A stretch of 49,450 bases of DNA from the NCBI GenBank assembly GCA_902541365.1, contig CACBQK010000007.1, positions 1-49,450 on the forward strand, written 5' to 3'. A program made the position numbers and the translations under genes. The notes under the pieces are model-generated. The model searched no databases. It was given only the letters and a program-made list of their open reading frames with translations, and was not told the DNA's origin. Of the stretch, positions 27,411-37,932 are shown piece by piece. This DNA comes from an uncultured SAR86 cluster bacterium (GTDB taxonomy: Bacteria; Pseudomonadota; Gammaproteobacteria; Magnimaribacterales; D2472). How positions within the stretch are numbered: position 1 is the stretch's first letter; every line of letters begins with the position of its first letter.

Positions 27411-28116
27411 AATGAACATTCTTTGAAAGCGAACTTTCATCCGAAAAAAACCATTCAAAACAATGAATTAAATCTTTTGGTGTCTTTATAGAATCCTGAT
27501 CTTCAGAAGGCCTTGCTGCAAAACGCATTTTTGTTTTTGTTGCTCCAGGATCAAAACTAAAAACTTTCATATTTTTATTAACCTCAGTCTCTTCGCTTAG
27601 GATTTCAGCCAAACCCCTTTGTGCAAATTTTGATACTGAGTATGCGCCCCAGAATGCTTTTCCAGCATTTGAAACACCTGAAGAAACAAAAATAATCCTT
27701 GCTTCATTAGAATAAGATACCAACTCTAACAAATGCTTTGTGATTAAAAATGAAGAGGTCAGATTAACTTGCAAAACATCATCCCAAGTTTTTGATTGGT
27801 AATCTTCAATCCTTGTAAGATTTCCTAAAATAGCTGCGTTATGAATTAAGCCATCAATATTCTCATAGTATTTCTTTATCTCATCTGAGATCTGAATTGC
27901 ACCTTTCTCATCTAACTGTCTTAGATCTGATCTTATAATTAGGTTTTTACCACTATGTGCTGAAATCTCATCATAGAGTTCATCAAGCTTATCTTCATCT
28001 TTCCCAAGCATAATAATATTGGCACCTTTTGATGAAAATGATTTCACGAGCTCAAGACCAATACCGCTTGTTGCTCCGGTAATCATAATATTCTTTCCTT
28101 GAATAACTTCAGACAT
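27370..28116 (-). CDS. SDR-family oxidoreductase (YciK-like)
   Basis: 248 aa; TGATSGIGLELV, NAAILGN, YSVSKFAQRGL; conserved ubiG-phosphatase-SDR order. Confidence 0.9.
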   Translation of the reverse strand: MSEVIQGKNIMITGATSGIGLELVKSFSSKGANIIMLGKDEDKLDELYDEISAHSGKNLIIRSDLRQLDEKGAIQISDEIKKYYENIDGLIHNAAILGNLTRIEDYQSKTWDDVLQVNLTSSFLITKHLLELVSYSNEARIIFVSSGVSNAGKAFWGAYSVSKFAQRGLAEILSEETEVNKNMKVFSFDPGATKTKMRFAARPSEDQDSIKTPKDLIHCFEWFFSDESSLSKNVHFKYSDFHLPKDAT

Positions 28117-28777
28117 TTCTTTTAATAAAATCTAAGATTTGTAATGGTGATTCAAAGTTCTCTACACCATCAATAATTAATCCTTTTTTAAACCCATAGC
28201 CAAAAGTGCATACACCTGAAATTGTTCCTGCAGCCAAAGAAGCATTTAAATCATTTTCATGATCTCCAACATAAATACATTTTGAATTTGGGACTCCAAG
28301 AATGTTGCATGCATGATTAATTCCTTCTGGATTGGGCTTTGATTTAAAGCCGTCATCACAACAAATAACTACTTTAGATTGTCTAAGTAGGCTTGATTTC
28401 TTAAGTATGATTTCAGTATATTTTCTTGGCTTATTAGTTACTATTCCATATGGAATATTTTTATCCAATAAAAAGTTGAGTAAGTCAGAAACTCCATGAA
28501 ATAAGTTCCCATACATCAAAATATTCTTCTCATATTCATTTAAGAAGTTTCTTTTGTGCTCATCAAAGCCTTCATTATCTGCATCTATATCAAAGACAAG
28601 TTTAAGAAGTTTTGAGCTTCCATCAGAAACATTTGCTCTAACAATGCTCTCATCAATTTTTTTTGATGAACTATTTATGTTTATATTTTGCAGAGATGCT
28701 AAGAAGTCAGGGAAAGAATCAAGCAAAGTGCCATCTAGATCAAATAAAATTGCTTCTATTTTACTCATTGATTCCAT
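28109..28777 (-). CDS. HAD hydrolase, phosphoglycolate phosphatase/MupP-like
   Basis: 222 aa; ILFDLDGTLLDSFPDF, IVTNKPRK, YVGDHENDLNASLAAG; gene order as in Pseudomonas ubiG-mupP-yciK. Confidence 0.88.
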   Translation of the reverse strand: MESMSKIEAILFDLDGTLLDSFPDFLASLQNININSSSKKIDESIVRANVSDGSSKLLKLVFDIDADNEGFDEHKRNFLNEYEKNILMYGNLFHGVSDLLNFLLDKNIPYGIVTNKPRKYTEIILKKSSLLRQSKVVICCDDGFKSKPNPEGINHACNILGVPNSKCIYVGDHENDLNASLAAGTISGVCTFGYGFKKGLIIDGVENFESPLQILDFIKRNV

Positions 28778-29459
28778 ACATCATGTAATTAACTCCTAAA
28801 TCATTGTTCAGGCTTACATGATGAGTAACAGGGTTATAGAACATACCTTTGGCTTCCATAAGTTTCACTGAAGCATTTTCCATATATTCACTAAGCTCAG
28901 ATGGTTTTATAAATTTTTCAAATTCATGAGTTCCTTTTGGGAGAATACTAAAAATATACTCAGCTCCAACAATTGCCGATATCCACGACCTGGGATTTCT
29001 ATTAATCGTAGAAAGAAATAAAAGACCATCTTTTTTGAGCATTTTTGAGCATGCCTCAACTAAAGAGGCTGGACTTGGAACATGTTCTAAAACTTCTAAA
29101 CAAGTAACCACGTCATAATAACTTTCTTTATCAATGCAAAAATCTTCAGCTTGAGCTGTTGCATAATTAATTTGCTTATCCTCTCTTTCTGCATGAATCC
29201 TAGCAACCTCAATACCAGGACCGGCAGCATCGATTCCGTCGACTTCTGCACCAAGGTCATAAAGTGCTTCAGCTAATAAACCCCCGCCACATCCGACATC
29301 TAAGACTTTTTTTCCTTTTAAATCTATTTTAGAGGCAATATATTTAGATCTTATTGGATTTATATTGTGAAGAGGCTTGAATTCCCCAGAGGAATCCCAC
29401 CACTTATCAGCAAGTTCAGCAAACTTATTTACCTCATTTTGATCTATATTTTTATCCAT
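28761..29459 (-). CDS. ubiG: 3-demethylubiquinol 3-O-methyltransferase
   Basis: 232 aa; FAELADKWWDSSGEFKPLHNINPIR, VLDVGCGGGLLAEAL, LEVLEHVP. Confidence 0.97.
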   Translation of the reverse strand: MDKNIDQNEVNKFAELADKWWDSSGEFKPLHNINPIRSKYIASKIDLKGKKVLDVGCGGGLLAEALYDLGAEVDGIDAAGPGIEVARIHAEREDKQINYATAQAEDFCIDKESYYDVVTCLEVLEHVPSPASLVEACSKMLKKDGLLFLSTINRNPRSWISAIVGAEYIFSILPKGTHEFEKFIKPSELSEYMENASVKLMEAKGMFYNPVTHHVSLNNDLGVNYMMYGINE

Positions 29460-29564
29460 TTTTAAAAAATTAAAAACTAATTTTATTTAAGACTAATATT
29501 GAGTTTATAATCAAAACACATTATTTTTTATAATAATATCAAAAAGTTAAAGAAAGGGTTCAAA

Positions 29565-30683
29565 TTGATTATCTCAGCTATTAAATCCAAAGATGTTTTA
29601 GACAAAAGATCTGTCTTACATCCTGAAACTATTAAAAATTTAATTTCAAAAGGAATAGAAATCATTTTTGAGAGTGGTATTGGTGATGGAATACATGTGG
29701 GCGATCAAACTTTTATAGATTTAGGAGCAAAACCAGTAAGTAGAGAAAGCTGTTTTTCCGATGCCGAAATAATTTTAACTCCAAGCCCAATTGATGATCA
29801 TGAAGTCAAACTAATTGGTCGTGGTAAGACCTTAATGGGGATGGTAAACCCATTTGATAACCAAGAACTATTAAAAAATTTGTGTGATTCAAATATAAAT
29901 TTAGTATCAATGGAATTTGTTCCAAGAATTACGCGTGCGCAAAAAATGGATGTTCTCAGCTCCCAGGCAAACTTAGCCGGCTATGTTGCCGTAATAGAAT
30001 CTTCATCTTTATTATCAAGCGCTATGCCGATGATGATGACAGCTGCAGGGACCCTAAAGCCGGCAAGAGTTTTCGTTATTGGGGTTGGTGTGGCAGGCCT
30101 TCAAGCAATAGCAACAGCAAAGAGACTCGGAGCAAGAGTAGAGGCATTTGATACAAGAGATGTTGTAGAAGAACAAGTTCAGTCATTGGGTGCAAAATTT
30201 GTGAAAATCGATTTAGGCGAGACAGGTGAGACTAGTCAAGGTTATGCAAAGGAATTGACTGATGAGCAGTTGGCCAAACAAAAAGAACTTCAATCAAAAG
30301 TTTGTGAAAGATCAGATATTGTTATAACTACAGCTCAACTTTTTGGCAGACCAGCTCCACGAATAATTGATAATAGCACCATTAAAAAAATGAAGAGAGG
30401 AAGTGTAGTTTTAGATATGGCTGTTGAATCTGGTGGAAATGTGGAGGGTTCAAAAGTTGATGAGATTGTAGAGGTTGATGGAGTCAAGATTGTTGGGATA
30501 TCTAACCTTGCATCTAAAGTCGCCGGACATGCATCCTATGCATTATCAAATAACTTTAATAACTGGCTATTAGAATTTTATGACGAGGGAAGCAAAAATA
30601 TAAGATATGATTTTGAAGATGAAATCATTTCAAGCAGTGTTTTAGTTTTTGATGGCGAAGTAAAAAATGAGAGGTTCAAATAA
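29565..30683 (+). CDS. pntAA: NAD(P) transhydrogenase subunit alpha 1
   Basis: 372 aa, TTG start; alanine dehydrogenase/PNT fold, PARVFVIGVGVAGLQAIATAKRLGARVEAFDTR. Confidence 0.94.
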   Translation: MIISAIKSKDVLDKRSVLHPETIKNLISKGIEIIFESGIGDGIHVGDQTFIDLGAKPVSRESCFSDAEIILTPSPIDDHEVKLIGRGKTLMGMVNPFDNQELLKNLCDSNINLVSMEFVPRITRAQKMDVLSSQANLAGYVAVIESSSLLSSAMPMMMTAAGTLKPARVFVIGVGVAGLQAIATAKRLGARVEAFDTRDVVEEQVQSLGAKFVKIDLGETGETSQGYAKELTDEQLAKQKELQSKVCERSDIVITTAQLFGRPAPRIIDNSTIKKMKRGSVVLDMAVESGGNVEGSKVDEIVEVDGVKIVGISNLASKVAGHASYALSNNFNNWLLEFYDEGSKNIRYDFEDEIISSSVLVFDGEVKNERFK

Positions 30684-30955
30684 TGGAAATATATATTTTG
30701 CTTGGGTTTGTTCTTATTCTTTCTATTTATCTTGGTCTTGAGTTAATTTCAAAAGTTCCGAGCACTCTTCATACACCATTAATGTCTGGTGCTAATGCAA
30801 TCTCAGGAATTGCACTTGTTGGAGCATTAACCTTGACACAAGATACTTTCCTTCAAACTGTAATTGCATTTTTAGCTATAACCTTTGCATCAATTAATGT
30901 TTTTGGCGGCTACTTGGTTACTAATAGGATGCTGAGTATGTTCAAAAAGAAATAA
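30683..30955 (+). CDS. pntAB: NAD(P) transhydrogenase subunit alpha 2 (membrane)
   Basis: 90 aa; GLELISKVPSTLHTPLMSGANAISGI, FGGYLVTNRML. Confidence 0.95.
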   Translation: MEIYILLGFVLILSIYLGLELISKVPSTLHTPLMSGANAISGIALVGALTLTQDTFLQTVIAFLAITFASINVFGGYLVTNRMLSMFKKK

Positions 30956-30956
30956 T

Positions 30957-32339
30957 ATGGAAAATTTTGACATAACACTCTTACAAAACATCGCTTATAT
31001 CTTTGCTGCGATATTGTTTATAACAGGCATCAAGATGCTTGGAAAAGAAGCAACAGCTCAGAAAGGTAATATCATTTCGGCTGTTGGAATGTTTATAGCA
31101 ATTATCGTAACAGCTATTAATATTGTTAATCCTTTTGTTGTGCTAGGTGGAATCTTGCTAGGTGCCTTTATCGGCTCTGTAATTGCAGTGAAAGTTAAGA
31201 TGACCTCAATCCCTGAAATGGTTGCTCTTTTCAATGGCTTTGGGGGATTAGCAACTTTCTTCATTGCCTGGTCCGAGATGAGCAATACAAATGATAATCT
31301 TTTTCAATACTTATTAGTAATACTGACAATATATATAGGAGGAGTAACCTTCTCAGGAAGCTTGATTGCTTTCGGGAAGCTTTCCGAAAGGCTTAAGATT
31401 GGTAAAGGTAACTTGCTTACAAATTTATTTATCTCTATTTTCTATGTATCTTTAGTTTCAATATTAGCAATGCTTGTCTTACCAATGATTGGGAGTTTGC
31501 CGCTAAATTTTGAAACAATTTTTTATGTATACCTTGCCTTAGTGATGCTGGGTGGAGTAGGTTTTGTTCTTCCTATAGGAGGAGGAGACATGCCAGTTGT
31601 AATATCATTGCTTAATTCTCTTTCTGGAATTGCTGCTGCATTTGCCGGCTTGATTCTTGTCAACAATGTTTTAATCGTTGCAGGTTCGCTTGTTGGCGCA
31701 AGTGGATTAATCTTGACCATTATTATGGCAAAAGCTATGAATAGAACAATTGGCAACATTTTATTTGTTGGATATGCTGCCTCAGCTGCCTCCTCAAGCT
31801 CTGAACAGGGCGAGGTTAAACCAATAAATGCTGAGGATGCTTTCTTAATTCTTGAAAATGCCTCATCAGTTTTAATTGTTCCAGGATATGGAATGGCAGT
31901 TGCTCAAGCACAACATGTTGTTAGAGAGCTTGGTGAACTACTTGAAGAAAATGGTACTGATGTGAAGTATGGCATTCATCCAGTCGCTGGCAGAATGCCT
32001 GGTCATATGAATGTGCTGCTTGCTGAAGCTAATGTTTCTTATGATCTACTTGCCGAACCAGATGATGTAAATCCAATGATGGACACTGTTGATGTTGCAA
32101 TTGTTATTGGAGCTAATGACGTTGTTAACCCATCTGCAACTGAAGAGCCAGGAAGCCCAATTTATGGAATGCCCATTCTCGAAGTAGCAAATGCAAGAAC
32201 AGTATTCGTTCTAAAGCGATCGATGTCTTCAGGGTTTGCAGGGGTTCAAAATCCTTTATTTTTTAAAGAAAATACTAGAATGCTATTTGGAGATGCAAAA
32301 GAATCAATAAGCGGTCTAGTCTCCGAGTTCAAAGACTAA
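30957..32339 (+). CDS. pntB: NAD(P) transhydrogenase subunit beta
   Basis: 460 aa; GGGDMPVVISLLNSLSGIAAAFAG, GIHPVAGRMPGHMNVLLAEA, VIGANDVVNP. Confidence 0.96.
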   Translation: MENFDITLLQNIAYIFAAILFITGIKMLGKEATAQKGNIISAVGMFIAIIVTAINIVNPFVVLGGILLGAFIGSVIAVKVKMTSIPEMVALFNGFGGLATFFIAWSEMSNTNDNLFQYLLVILTIYIGGVTFSGSLIAFGKLSERLKIGKGNLLTNLFISIFYVSLVSILAMLVLPMIGSLPLNFETIFYVYLALVMLGGVGFVLPIGGGDMPVVISLLNSLSGIAAAFAGLILVNNVLIVAGSLVGASGLILTIIMAKAMNRTIGNILFVGYAASAASSSSEQGEVKPINAEDAFLILENASSVLIVPGYGMAVAQAQHVVRELGELLEENGTDVKYGIHPVAGRMPGHMNVLLAEANVSYDLLAEPDDVNPMMDTVDVAIVIGANDVVNPSATEEPGSPIYGMPILEVANARTVFVLKRSMSSGFAGVQNPLFFKENTRMLFGDAKESISGLVSEFKD

Positions 32340-32370
32340 GCTAGTTCTAAAAAGTGATAAAATAATACAT

Positions 32371-33147
32371 ATGAGAATTGTTGTCGTAAGCGGAGGCTTT
32401 GATCCAATACATTCTGGTCATATTGCCTATTTTAAGGCTGCAAGATCATATGGTGATAAATTAGTAATAGCTCTCAATAGCGATGCTTGGCTTGAAAACA
32501 AAAAAGGCAAAGCATTTATGCCATTTGATGAGCGAAAAACTATTATTGAAAATTTAACTTTTGTCGATGAAGTAATTGATTTTGAAGATGATGATCATGG
32601 TAGTTGCATAAAAGGTTTAGAAAAAGTTAAATCCATGTATCCCAATGAAGAGATAGTTTTTGCTAATGGCGGAGATCGTAATAAAGAAAATATTCCTGAG
32701 ATGCAAGTTAGTGGAATAGAGTTCTTGTTCAGTGTAGGCGGAGATGATAAAAAAAATTCTTCAAGCTGGATTCTTAAAAATTGGCAATACTACAAAGAAG
32801 ATAGATTGTGGGGAACTTTCTATAATTTGTTTGAAGATGGTCAGGAAATAAAAGTGAAGGAATTAATAGTTAGTCCTGGTGAAGGCATGAGTTTCCAAAA
32901 ACACTTTAAAAGAAATGAAATCTGGCTCGTAAGTAAAGGTAAATGTATTGTAAATTATAGCGACGATACTCCAGATAATAGAAAAAATATTCAACTTGAA
33001 AAGTTTGATTATTATCATGTTCCGGTTGGAAAATGGCATCAAATAACAAATCCTTTTGACGAAACTTGTCACCTTATTGAGATTCAATATGGAGAAGCTT
33101 GTGTTGAAGAGGATATTGAAAGAGTTGATTACTATAAACCTCAATAA
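32371..33147 (+). CDS. Fusion: cytidylyl/adenylyltransferase-like (HxGH) domain + cupin (phosphomannose isomerase type II-like)
   Basis: 258 aa; GGFDPIHSGHIAYFKAARSYGDKLVIALNSDAW then KVKELIVSPGEGMSFQKHFKRNEIWLVSKGKCIVNYSDD...VPVGKWHQITNPFDETCHLIEIQYGEACVEEDIER. Confidence 0.85.
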   Translation: MRIVVVSGGFDPIHSGHIAYFKAARSYGDKLVIALNSDAWLENKKGKAFMPFDERKTIIENLTFVDEVIDFEDDDHGSCIKGLEKVKSMYPNEEIVFANGGDRNKENIPEMQVSGIEFLFSVGGDDKKNSSSWILKNWQYYKEDRLWGTFYNLFEDGQEIKVKELIVSPGEGMSFQKHFKRNEIWLVSKGKCIVNYSDDTPDNRKNIQLEKFDYYHVPVGKWHQITNPFDETCHLIEIQYGEACVEEDIERVDYYKPQ

Positions 33148-33188
33148 AAACAGGTATTTCAAGCCATTTTCGTGGTAAAATAATAATT

Positions 33189-33216
33189 AAAATTTGATCC
33201 AAAACTATCAAATTTT
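33189..33216. repeat. 10-bp perfect inverted repeat AAAATTTGAT-(8 nt)-ATCAAATTTT followed by T, between the nucleotidyltransferase-cupin gene and gyrA
   Basis: Read directly; could be an AU-rich terminator-like hairpin or a gyrA operator. Confidence 0.5.
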
Positions 33217-33237
33217 TATACTTTAAAAATCCAAAAA

Positions 33238-35775
33238 ATGTCAGATTTTGCTAAAGAAATCCTTCCTGTTAATATCGAGGATGAATTAAAACAATCTTAT
33301 CTAAGCTATGCCATGAGTGTAATTCATGGAAGGGCGCTTCCAGATGTTCGAGATGGCTTAAAACCTGTGCATAGAAGAATACTTTATGCGATGCATGATC
33401 TTAAAAATAATTACAACAAACCATATAAAAAATCTGCAAGGGTCGTCGGAGATGTAATTGGTAAATATCACCCTCATGGAGATTCTGCTGCATATGATGC
33501 GATTGTAAGAATGGCTCAAGATTTTTCAATGAGATATACACTCATAGAGGGCCAAGGAAACTTTGGTTCAATAGATGGAGATCCTCCAGCTGCTATGAGA
33601 TATACGGAAGTCAGGATGCAAAAAATTTCTGATGAAATTCTTGCTGATTTAGAAAAAGAAACTGTCTCTTTTTCAGAAAATTATGATGGCTCTGAGCAAA
33701 TGCCTGATGTTATGCCAACTAAAATCCCAAATCTTTTAATTAATGGATCATCAGGTATAGCAGTAGGTATGGCAACAAATGTTCCTCCGCATAATCTCAC
33801 TGAAGTAATAAATGGTTCTCTAAAGTTGCTTGAGAATCCAAAATTATCTATTGATCAGATCATTGATTCAATAAGTGGACCTGATTTCCCAACCGGGGGA
33901 ACCATTGATGGCAAAATGGGTATCTATGAGGCATATAAGACTGGAAGAGGGATAATTTATGTACGATCTAAATCAAAGGTAGAGGAAAGCAAAAATGGAA
34001 AGAAATCTTTAGTTATCTATGAAATACCTTTCATGGTCAACAAAGCAAGAACTCTCGAGAAGATAGCAGAGCTTGTAAAAGAGAAAAAACTCGATGGTAT
34101 AAGTGAGATCAGAGATGAAAGCGATAAAGATGGACTAAGAATAGTCATCGATGTTAAGAAGGGTGAGTCTGTCGAAGTATTAGAAAATAATCTTTTTGCT
34201 CAGACTCAACTTGAGCAGTCATTTGGGATTAACTTCACTGTCTTGGTTGATGGACAACCAAAGGTTCTGAATTTAAAAGAAATCCTTCAAGAATTTTTAA
34301 AGCATAGAAAAGACGTTGTTTTAAAAAGAACAAAATTCGAGCTTAGAAAGGCTAAAGAAAGAGGTCATATTGTAGAAGGCTTAATGGTTGCCATTGCTAA
34401 CATCGATGAAATCATAAAGATTATTAAAAAATCTAAGGACCCAAAGATAGCAGCTCAGGAGTTAGTTAAAAAGAAATGGAAAGCTGGCCCTGTAGAAGCA
34501 ATTCTTAAGAAAGTAGGAAAAGACGCATGTAAGCCAAAGGGTGTAGCAAAAGGTGTTGGGTTAACAGGGAAATCATATAAACTTTCTAATGATCAGGCAA
34601 AAGCTATTCTTGAATTAAGGCTTGGAAGATTAACAGGACTTGAGCAAGATAATCTATCTAGTGAGTTTAATGCTTTAATTGAAAAGATCACTTCACTTCA
34701 AGAAATCATTGATGATAAAGGGGTTCTTCAAAAGGTTATAGAAGATGAGCTTAATGAAATAAAAGAAACTTATGGTGATGATAGAAGAACAGATATTAAT
34801 GACACTAGACAAGATATTTCAAATGAAGATTTAATACCAGAGGAAACAAGAGTACTAACAATATCGAGGACAGGATACGCAAAAACTCAACCGCTTGAAG
34901 AATATAGAGAGCAGAGAAGAGGAGGTCAGGGCAAAGCCGCTGCCTCAGTTAAAGAAGAAGATGTTATTCAAAATCTTTATGTATTAAGCAGTCATTCACA
35001 AATGCTTTGTTTTACAACAAAAGGGAAAGTTTATTGGTTGAAGGTGTATGAAGTTCCTGTTGCAAGTAGAACATCAAAAGGAAGACCTCTTGTGAACATG
35101 CTTAATTTAGATGATGATGAAAAGGTCAGTGACATTTTACCTGTTGGTGAGTTTTCAGAGGATAGATATGTTTTCATGGCAACTAGAAAGGGGACAACTA
35201 AAAAAACACAATTAAGCTTTTTTGCAAAAAAATATAAATCAGGCATCAAAGCAATTAATTTAGATGCCGATGATGAACTTATTGGTTCAGCAATTACAAA
35301 TGGAGACGATGAAATACTTTTGGCTTCCTCAGCAGGAAAGCTGATAAGATTTTCTGAGAAGAAAGTAAGACCAATGGGTAGAACAGCTAGAGGCGTAAGA
35401 GGAATGCGTATCAAAAAAGATCAACAAATTATCTCTTTAATGGTTGCAGATAATGAAAAAGAGATTCTATGTGTTTCTGAAAATGGGTTTGGTAAAAAGA
35501 CACCAGTTGATGATTTCCCAACACATAATCGGGGTGGCCAGGGCGTAATTTCTATTAAAACTAGTGAAAGGAATGGGCTTATGGTTGCGTCAACTCTCGT
35601 TGATAATAATGATGGAATAATGCTCATAAGTGATAAAGGCACAATGATCAGAACCTCTGCGGAACAAATACCAACAATTAGCAGAAATACTCAAGGTGTA
35701 AAAATAATTACTCCAAAAGAGGGTGAGAAGATCCTCGAATGTGTAAGGATAGATCCTGAAGATGAGGAAGAATGA
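33238..35775 (+). CDS. gyrA: DNA gyrase subunit A
   Basis: 845 aa; [52 protein letters not shown] GyrA box. Confidence 0.98.
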   Translation: MSDFAKEILPVNIEDELKQSYLSYAMSVIHGRALPDVRDGLKPVHRRILYAMHDLKNNYNKPYKKSARVVGDVIGKYHPHGDSAAYDAIVRMAQDFSMRYTLIEGQGNFGSIDGDPPAAMRYTEVRMQKISDEILADLEKETVSFSENYDGSEQMPDVMPTKIPNLLINGSSGIAVGMATNVPPHNLTEVINGSLKLLENPKLSIDQIIDSISGPDFPTGGTIDGKMGIYEAYKTGRGIIYVRSKSKVEESKNGKKSLVIYEIPFMVNKARTLEKIAELVKEKKLDGISEIRDESDKDGLRIVIDVKKGESVEVLENNLFAQTQLEQSFGINFTVLVDGQPKVLNLKEILQEFLKHRKDVVLKRTKFELRKAKERGHIVEGLMVAIANIDEIIKIIKKSKDPKIAAQELVKKKWKAGPVEAILKKVGKDACKPKGVAKGVGLTGKSYKLSNDQAKAILELRLGRLTGLEQDNLSSEFNALIEKITSLQEIIDDKGVLQKVIEDELNEIKETYGDDRRTDINDTRQDISNEDLIPEETRVLTISRTGYAKTQPLEEYREQRRGGQGKAAASVKEEDVIQNLYVLSSHSQMLCFTTKGKVYWLKVYEVPVASRTSKGRPLVNMLNLDDDEKVSDILPVGEFSEDRYVFMATRKGTTKKTQLSFFAKKYKSGIKAINLDADDELIGSAITNGDDEILLASSAGKLIRFSEKKVRPMGRTARGVRGMRIKKDQQIISLMVADNEKEILCVSENGFGKKTPVDDFPTHNRGGQGVISIKTSERNGLMVASTLVDNNDGIMLISDKGTMIRTSAEQIPTISRNTQGVKIITPKEGEKILECVRIDPEDEEE

Positions 35776-36860
35776 GGAAGTGGAATTTTTGTGCTGGCCC
35801 TGCAGCAATTCCTGAAGAAGTTCTAATAGAAGCGCAAAATGAACTCTTGGAGTGGGGCCTCTCTGGTTCTTCAGTCATGGAGGTGAGTCATCGATCTAAT
35901 TTATTTGCTGAAGTTGCAACCTCTTCAACTACAGATATAAAAGCTCTTTTAAATATAGGAGACGATCATGAAGTTCTTTTTCTGCAAGGTGGAGCAACCC
36001 TCCAATTTACATCTGTTCCATTGAACTTCACTAAAGAAAGTTCTATTGTAAGCTACCTAAATACCGGACTTTGGTCAAAAAAAGCCATTAAGGCTGCATC
36101 AAAATATGCCTCAGTTAATGTTGTCGCATCTTCAGAGGAATCAAACTATACATATGTTCCTAGTACTAGAGAATGGAGAGTAGATTCTGATAGCATTTAT
36201 TTTCATTATGTTATGAATGAGACAATACAGGGGCTTGCAATGCGAGATCCAATCTCATCTGAGATACCTGTTATTTGTGATATGTCTTCATGCATTCTAA
36301 GTGAAGAAGTTGATTTTCATAACCTTGATCTTGTATATGCGGGCGCTCAAAAGAATATTGGCCCTGCTGGATTAACTTTGGTAATCATAAAAAAAGATTT
36401 TTTAGAAAAAGCAAATGAAGATATTCCTGACATTCTTAGCTATAAAAAAAATAGTCAGGCAGGCTCTATGTTAAACACTCCACCTACCTTTGCATGGTAT
36501 CTTGCAGGAAAAGTATTTAAATGGCTTTTAAAAAAAGGTGGAGTAAAAAGTATTCAAAAAGAAAATGAAAAAAAAGCAAAGCTCCTTTATGACTTTATAG
36601 ATTCCTCTTCTTTTTACTCAAATCCAGTTGAGAAAGAATATCGATCAATTATGAATGTTCCTTTTCTTCTTGATGATGAGAATGCTGATTCTTCATTTCT
36701 TGAAAAGGCAGAAAAAAAAGGCCTCTTAAATCTAAAAGGTCACAGATCAGTTGGAGGTATGCGTGCAAGTATATATAATGCTACTCCGTTTGAAGCTGTG
36801 GAGGATTTGGTTTCTTTCATGAGTGATTTTGAGAGAAGCTATACTGGGAATGGAAAATAA
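35772..36860 (+). CDS. serC: Phosphoserine aminotransferase
   Basis: 362 aa; [41 protein letters not shown]. Confidence 0.96.
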   Translation: MRKWNFCAGPAAIPEEVLIEAQNELLEWGLSGSSVMEVSHRSNLFAEVATSSTTDIKALLNIGDDHEVLFLQGGATLQFTSVPLNFTKESSIVSYLNTGLWSKKAIKAASKYASVNVVASSEESNYTYVPSTREWRVDSDSIYFHYVMNETIQGLAMRDPISSEIPVICDMSSCILSEEVDFHNLDLVYAGAQKNIGPAGLTLVIIKKDFLEKANEDIPDILSYKKNSQAGSMLNTPPTFAWYLAGKVFKWLLKKGGVKSIQKENEKKAKLLYDFIDSSSFYSNPVEKEYRSIMNVPFLLDDENADSSFLEKAEKKGLLNLKGHRSVGGMRASIYNATPFEAVEDLVSFMSDFERSYTGNGK

Positions 36861-37932
36861 AGTAAAAGATCTAAGAGATAAAATAGATGAAATCGATCTC
36901 AAAATACTTGATTTAATACAATCAAGAGCTATTCATGCTTCAAAGATAGGCGAAATTAAAAAAGAATCTCCTGATTTCGATGGAGTCTTTTATAAACCAG
37001 AAAGAGAGAAAGAAATAATTGATAGGCTGAGTAAGAAAAATAGTGAGCCTCTAAGAATTAATAACGTAAAGAATATCTTTAAAGAAATTATTTCTGCGTG
37101 TCTTTCGATTGAAGGCGAACTATCAATATCATATTTAGGTCCTGAGGGGAGTTTTTCAGATTCCGCTAAAAAAGATCATTTTGGAAGCTCTGTTACTTCA
37201 CAGCCAAAAAGTACAATTGAGGGAATTTTCAAGAGTGTCGAGATGGGAGCTACAAATTTTGGCATAGTTCCTTTCGAGAACTCCTCTCAAGGAGTAATTA
37301 ATACAACTCTAAATTGCTTATCCGACTTCAATATCCAGATTTGTGGAGAGACAATTGTTAATATTGAGCATCATCTTGCTGCTAAAAAAAATATTGAAAT
37401 TTCCCAAATCAAGAAAGTAGTTTCTCATCCTCAAGCTCTGGGTCAGTGTTCAAAATGGATTAGTAAAAATTTTAGAGATATTAACCAAGTTCCAATGAAC
37501 AGCACGGCTGAAGCAGCAAAGTTTGTTAGTAATAACGATAACTGTGTTGCGATTGTCAGTGATTTAGCTATCGAAAAATATCAATTACATTGTGTTGCAA
37601 AGTCAATTCAAGATTTTAAAGATAATCAAACTAGATTTCTTGTAATAGGGAATTTTGAACCAGAAATTGCAGAAAAAAATAAGTCTAGTCTTTTGATAAG
37701 GACTGAAAATAAACCCGGAGCTCTTTTAGAAATATTAAAGCCATTTAATGAATACAACATAAATCTCTTTAGGATTGAAACCAGGCCCTCAAGATCAGAT
37801 AGAGGCTCTCATGATTTCTTTATTGATAGTGAAGGACATATCGATGAAAAAGAAATGCAACTAGTTATAAAAAAAGTAAAAGATGTGAGCAGCTTTGTAA
37901 AAGTTCTTGGATCATACCCCATGCATTCATGA
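36850..37932 (+). CDS. pheA: Chorismate mutase/prephenate dehydratase (P-protein)
   Basis: N-terminal AroQ-type mutase, YLGPEGSFSDSA, ACT domain NKPGALLEILKPFNEYNINLFRIETRPS; start at ATG 36850 preferred over GTG 36823. Confidence 0.94.
   Translation: MENKVKDLRDKIDEIDLKILDLIQSRAIHASKIGEIKKESPDFDGVFYKPEREKEIIDRLSKKNSEPLRINNVKNIFKEIISACLSIEGELSISYLGPEGSFSDSAKKDHFGSSVTSQPKSTIEGIFKSVEMGATNFGIVPFENSSQGVINTTLNCLSDFNIQICGETIVNIEHHLAAKKNIEISQIKKVVSHPQALGQCSKWISKNFRDINQVPMNSTAEAAKFVSNNDNCVAIVSDLAIEKYQLHCVAKSIQDFKDNQTRFLVIGNFEPEIAEKNKSSLLIRTENKPGALLEILKPFNEYNINLFRIETRPSRSDRGSHDFFIDSEGHIDEKEMQLVIKKVKDVSSFVKVLGSYPMHS

Noticed and set aside
33480-33520. Possible quinolone-resistance change in gyrA ([17 protein letters not shown])
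   Set aside because: The Ser83 and Asp87 equivalents are both retained, so there is no classical resistance substitution.
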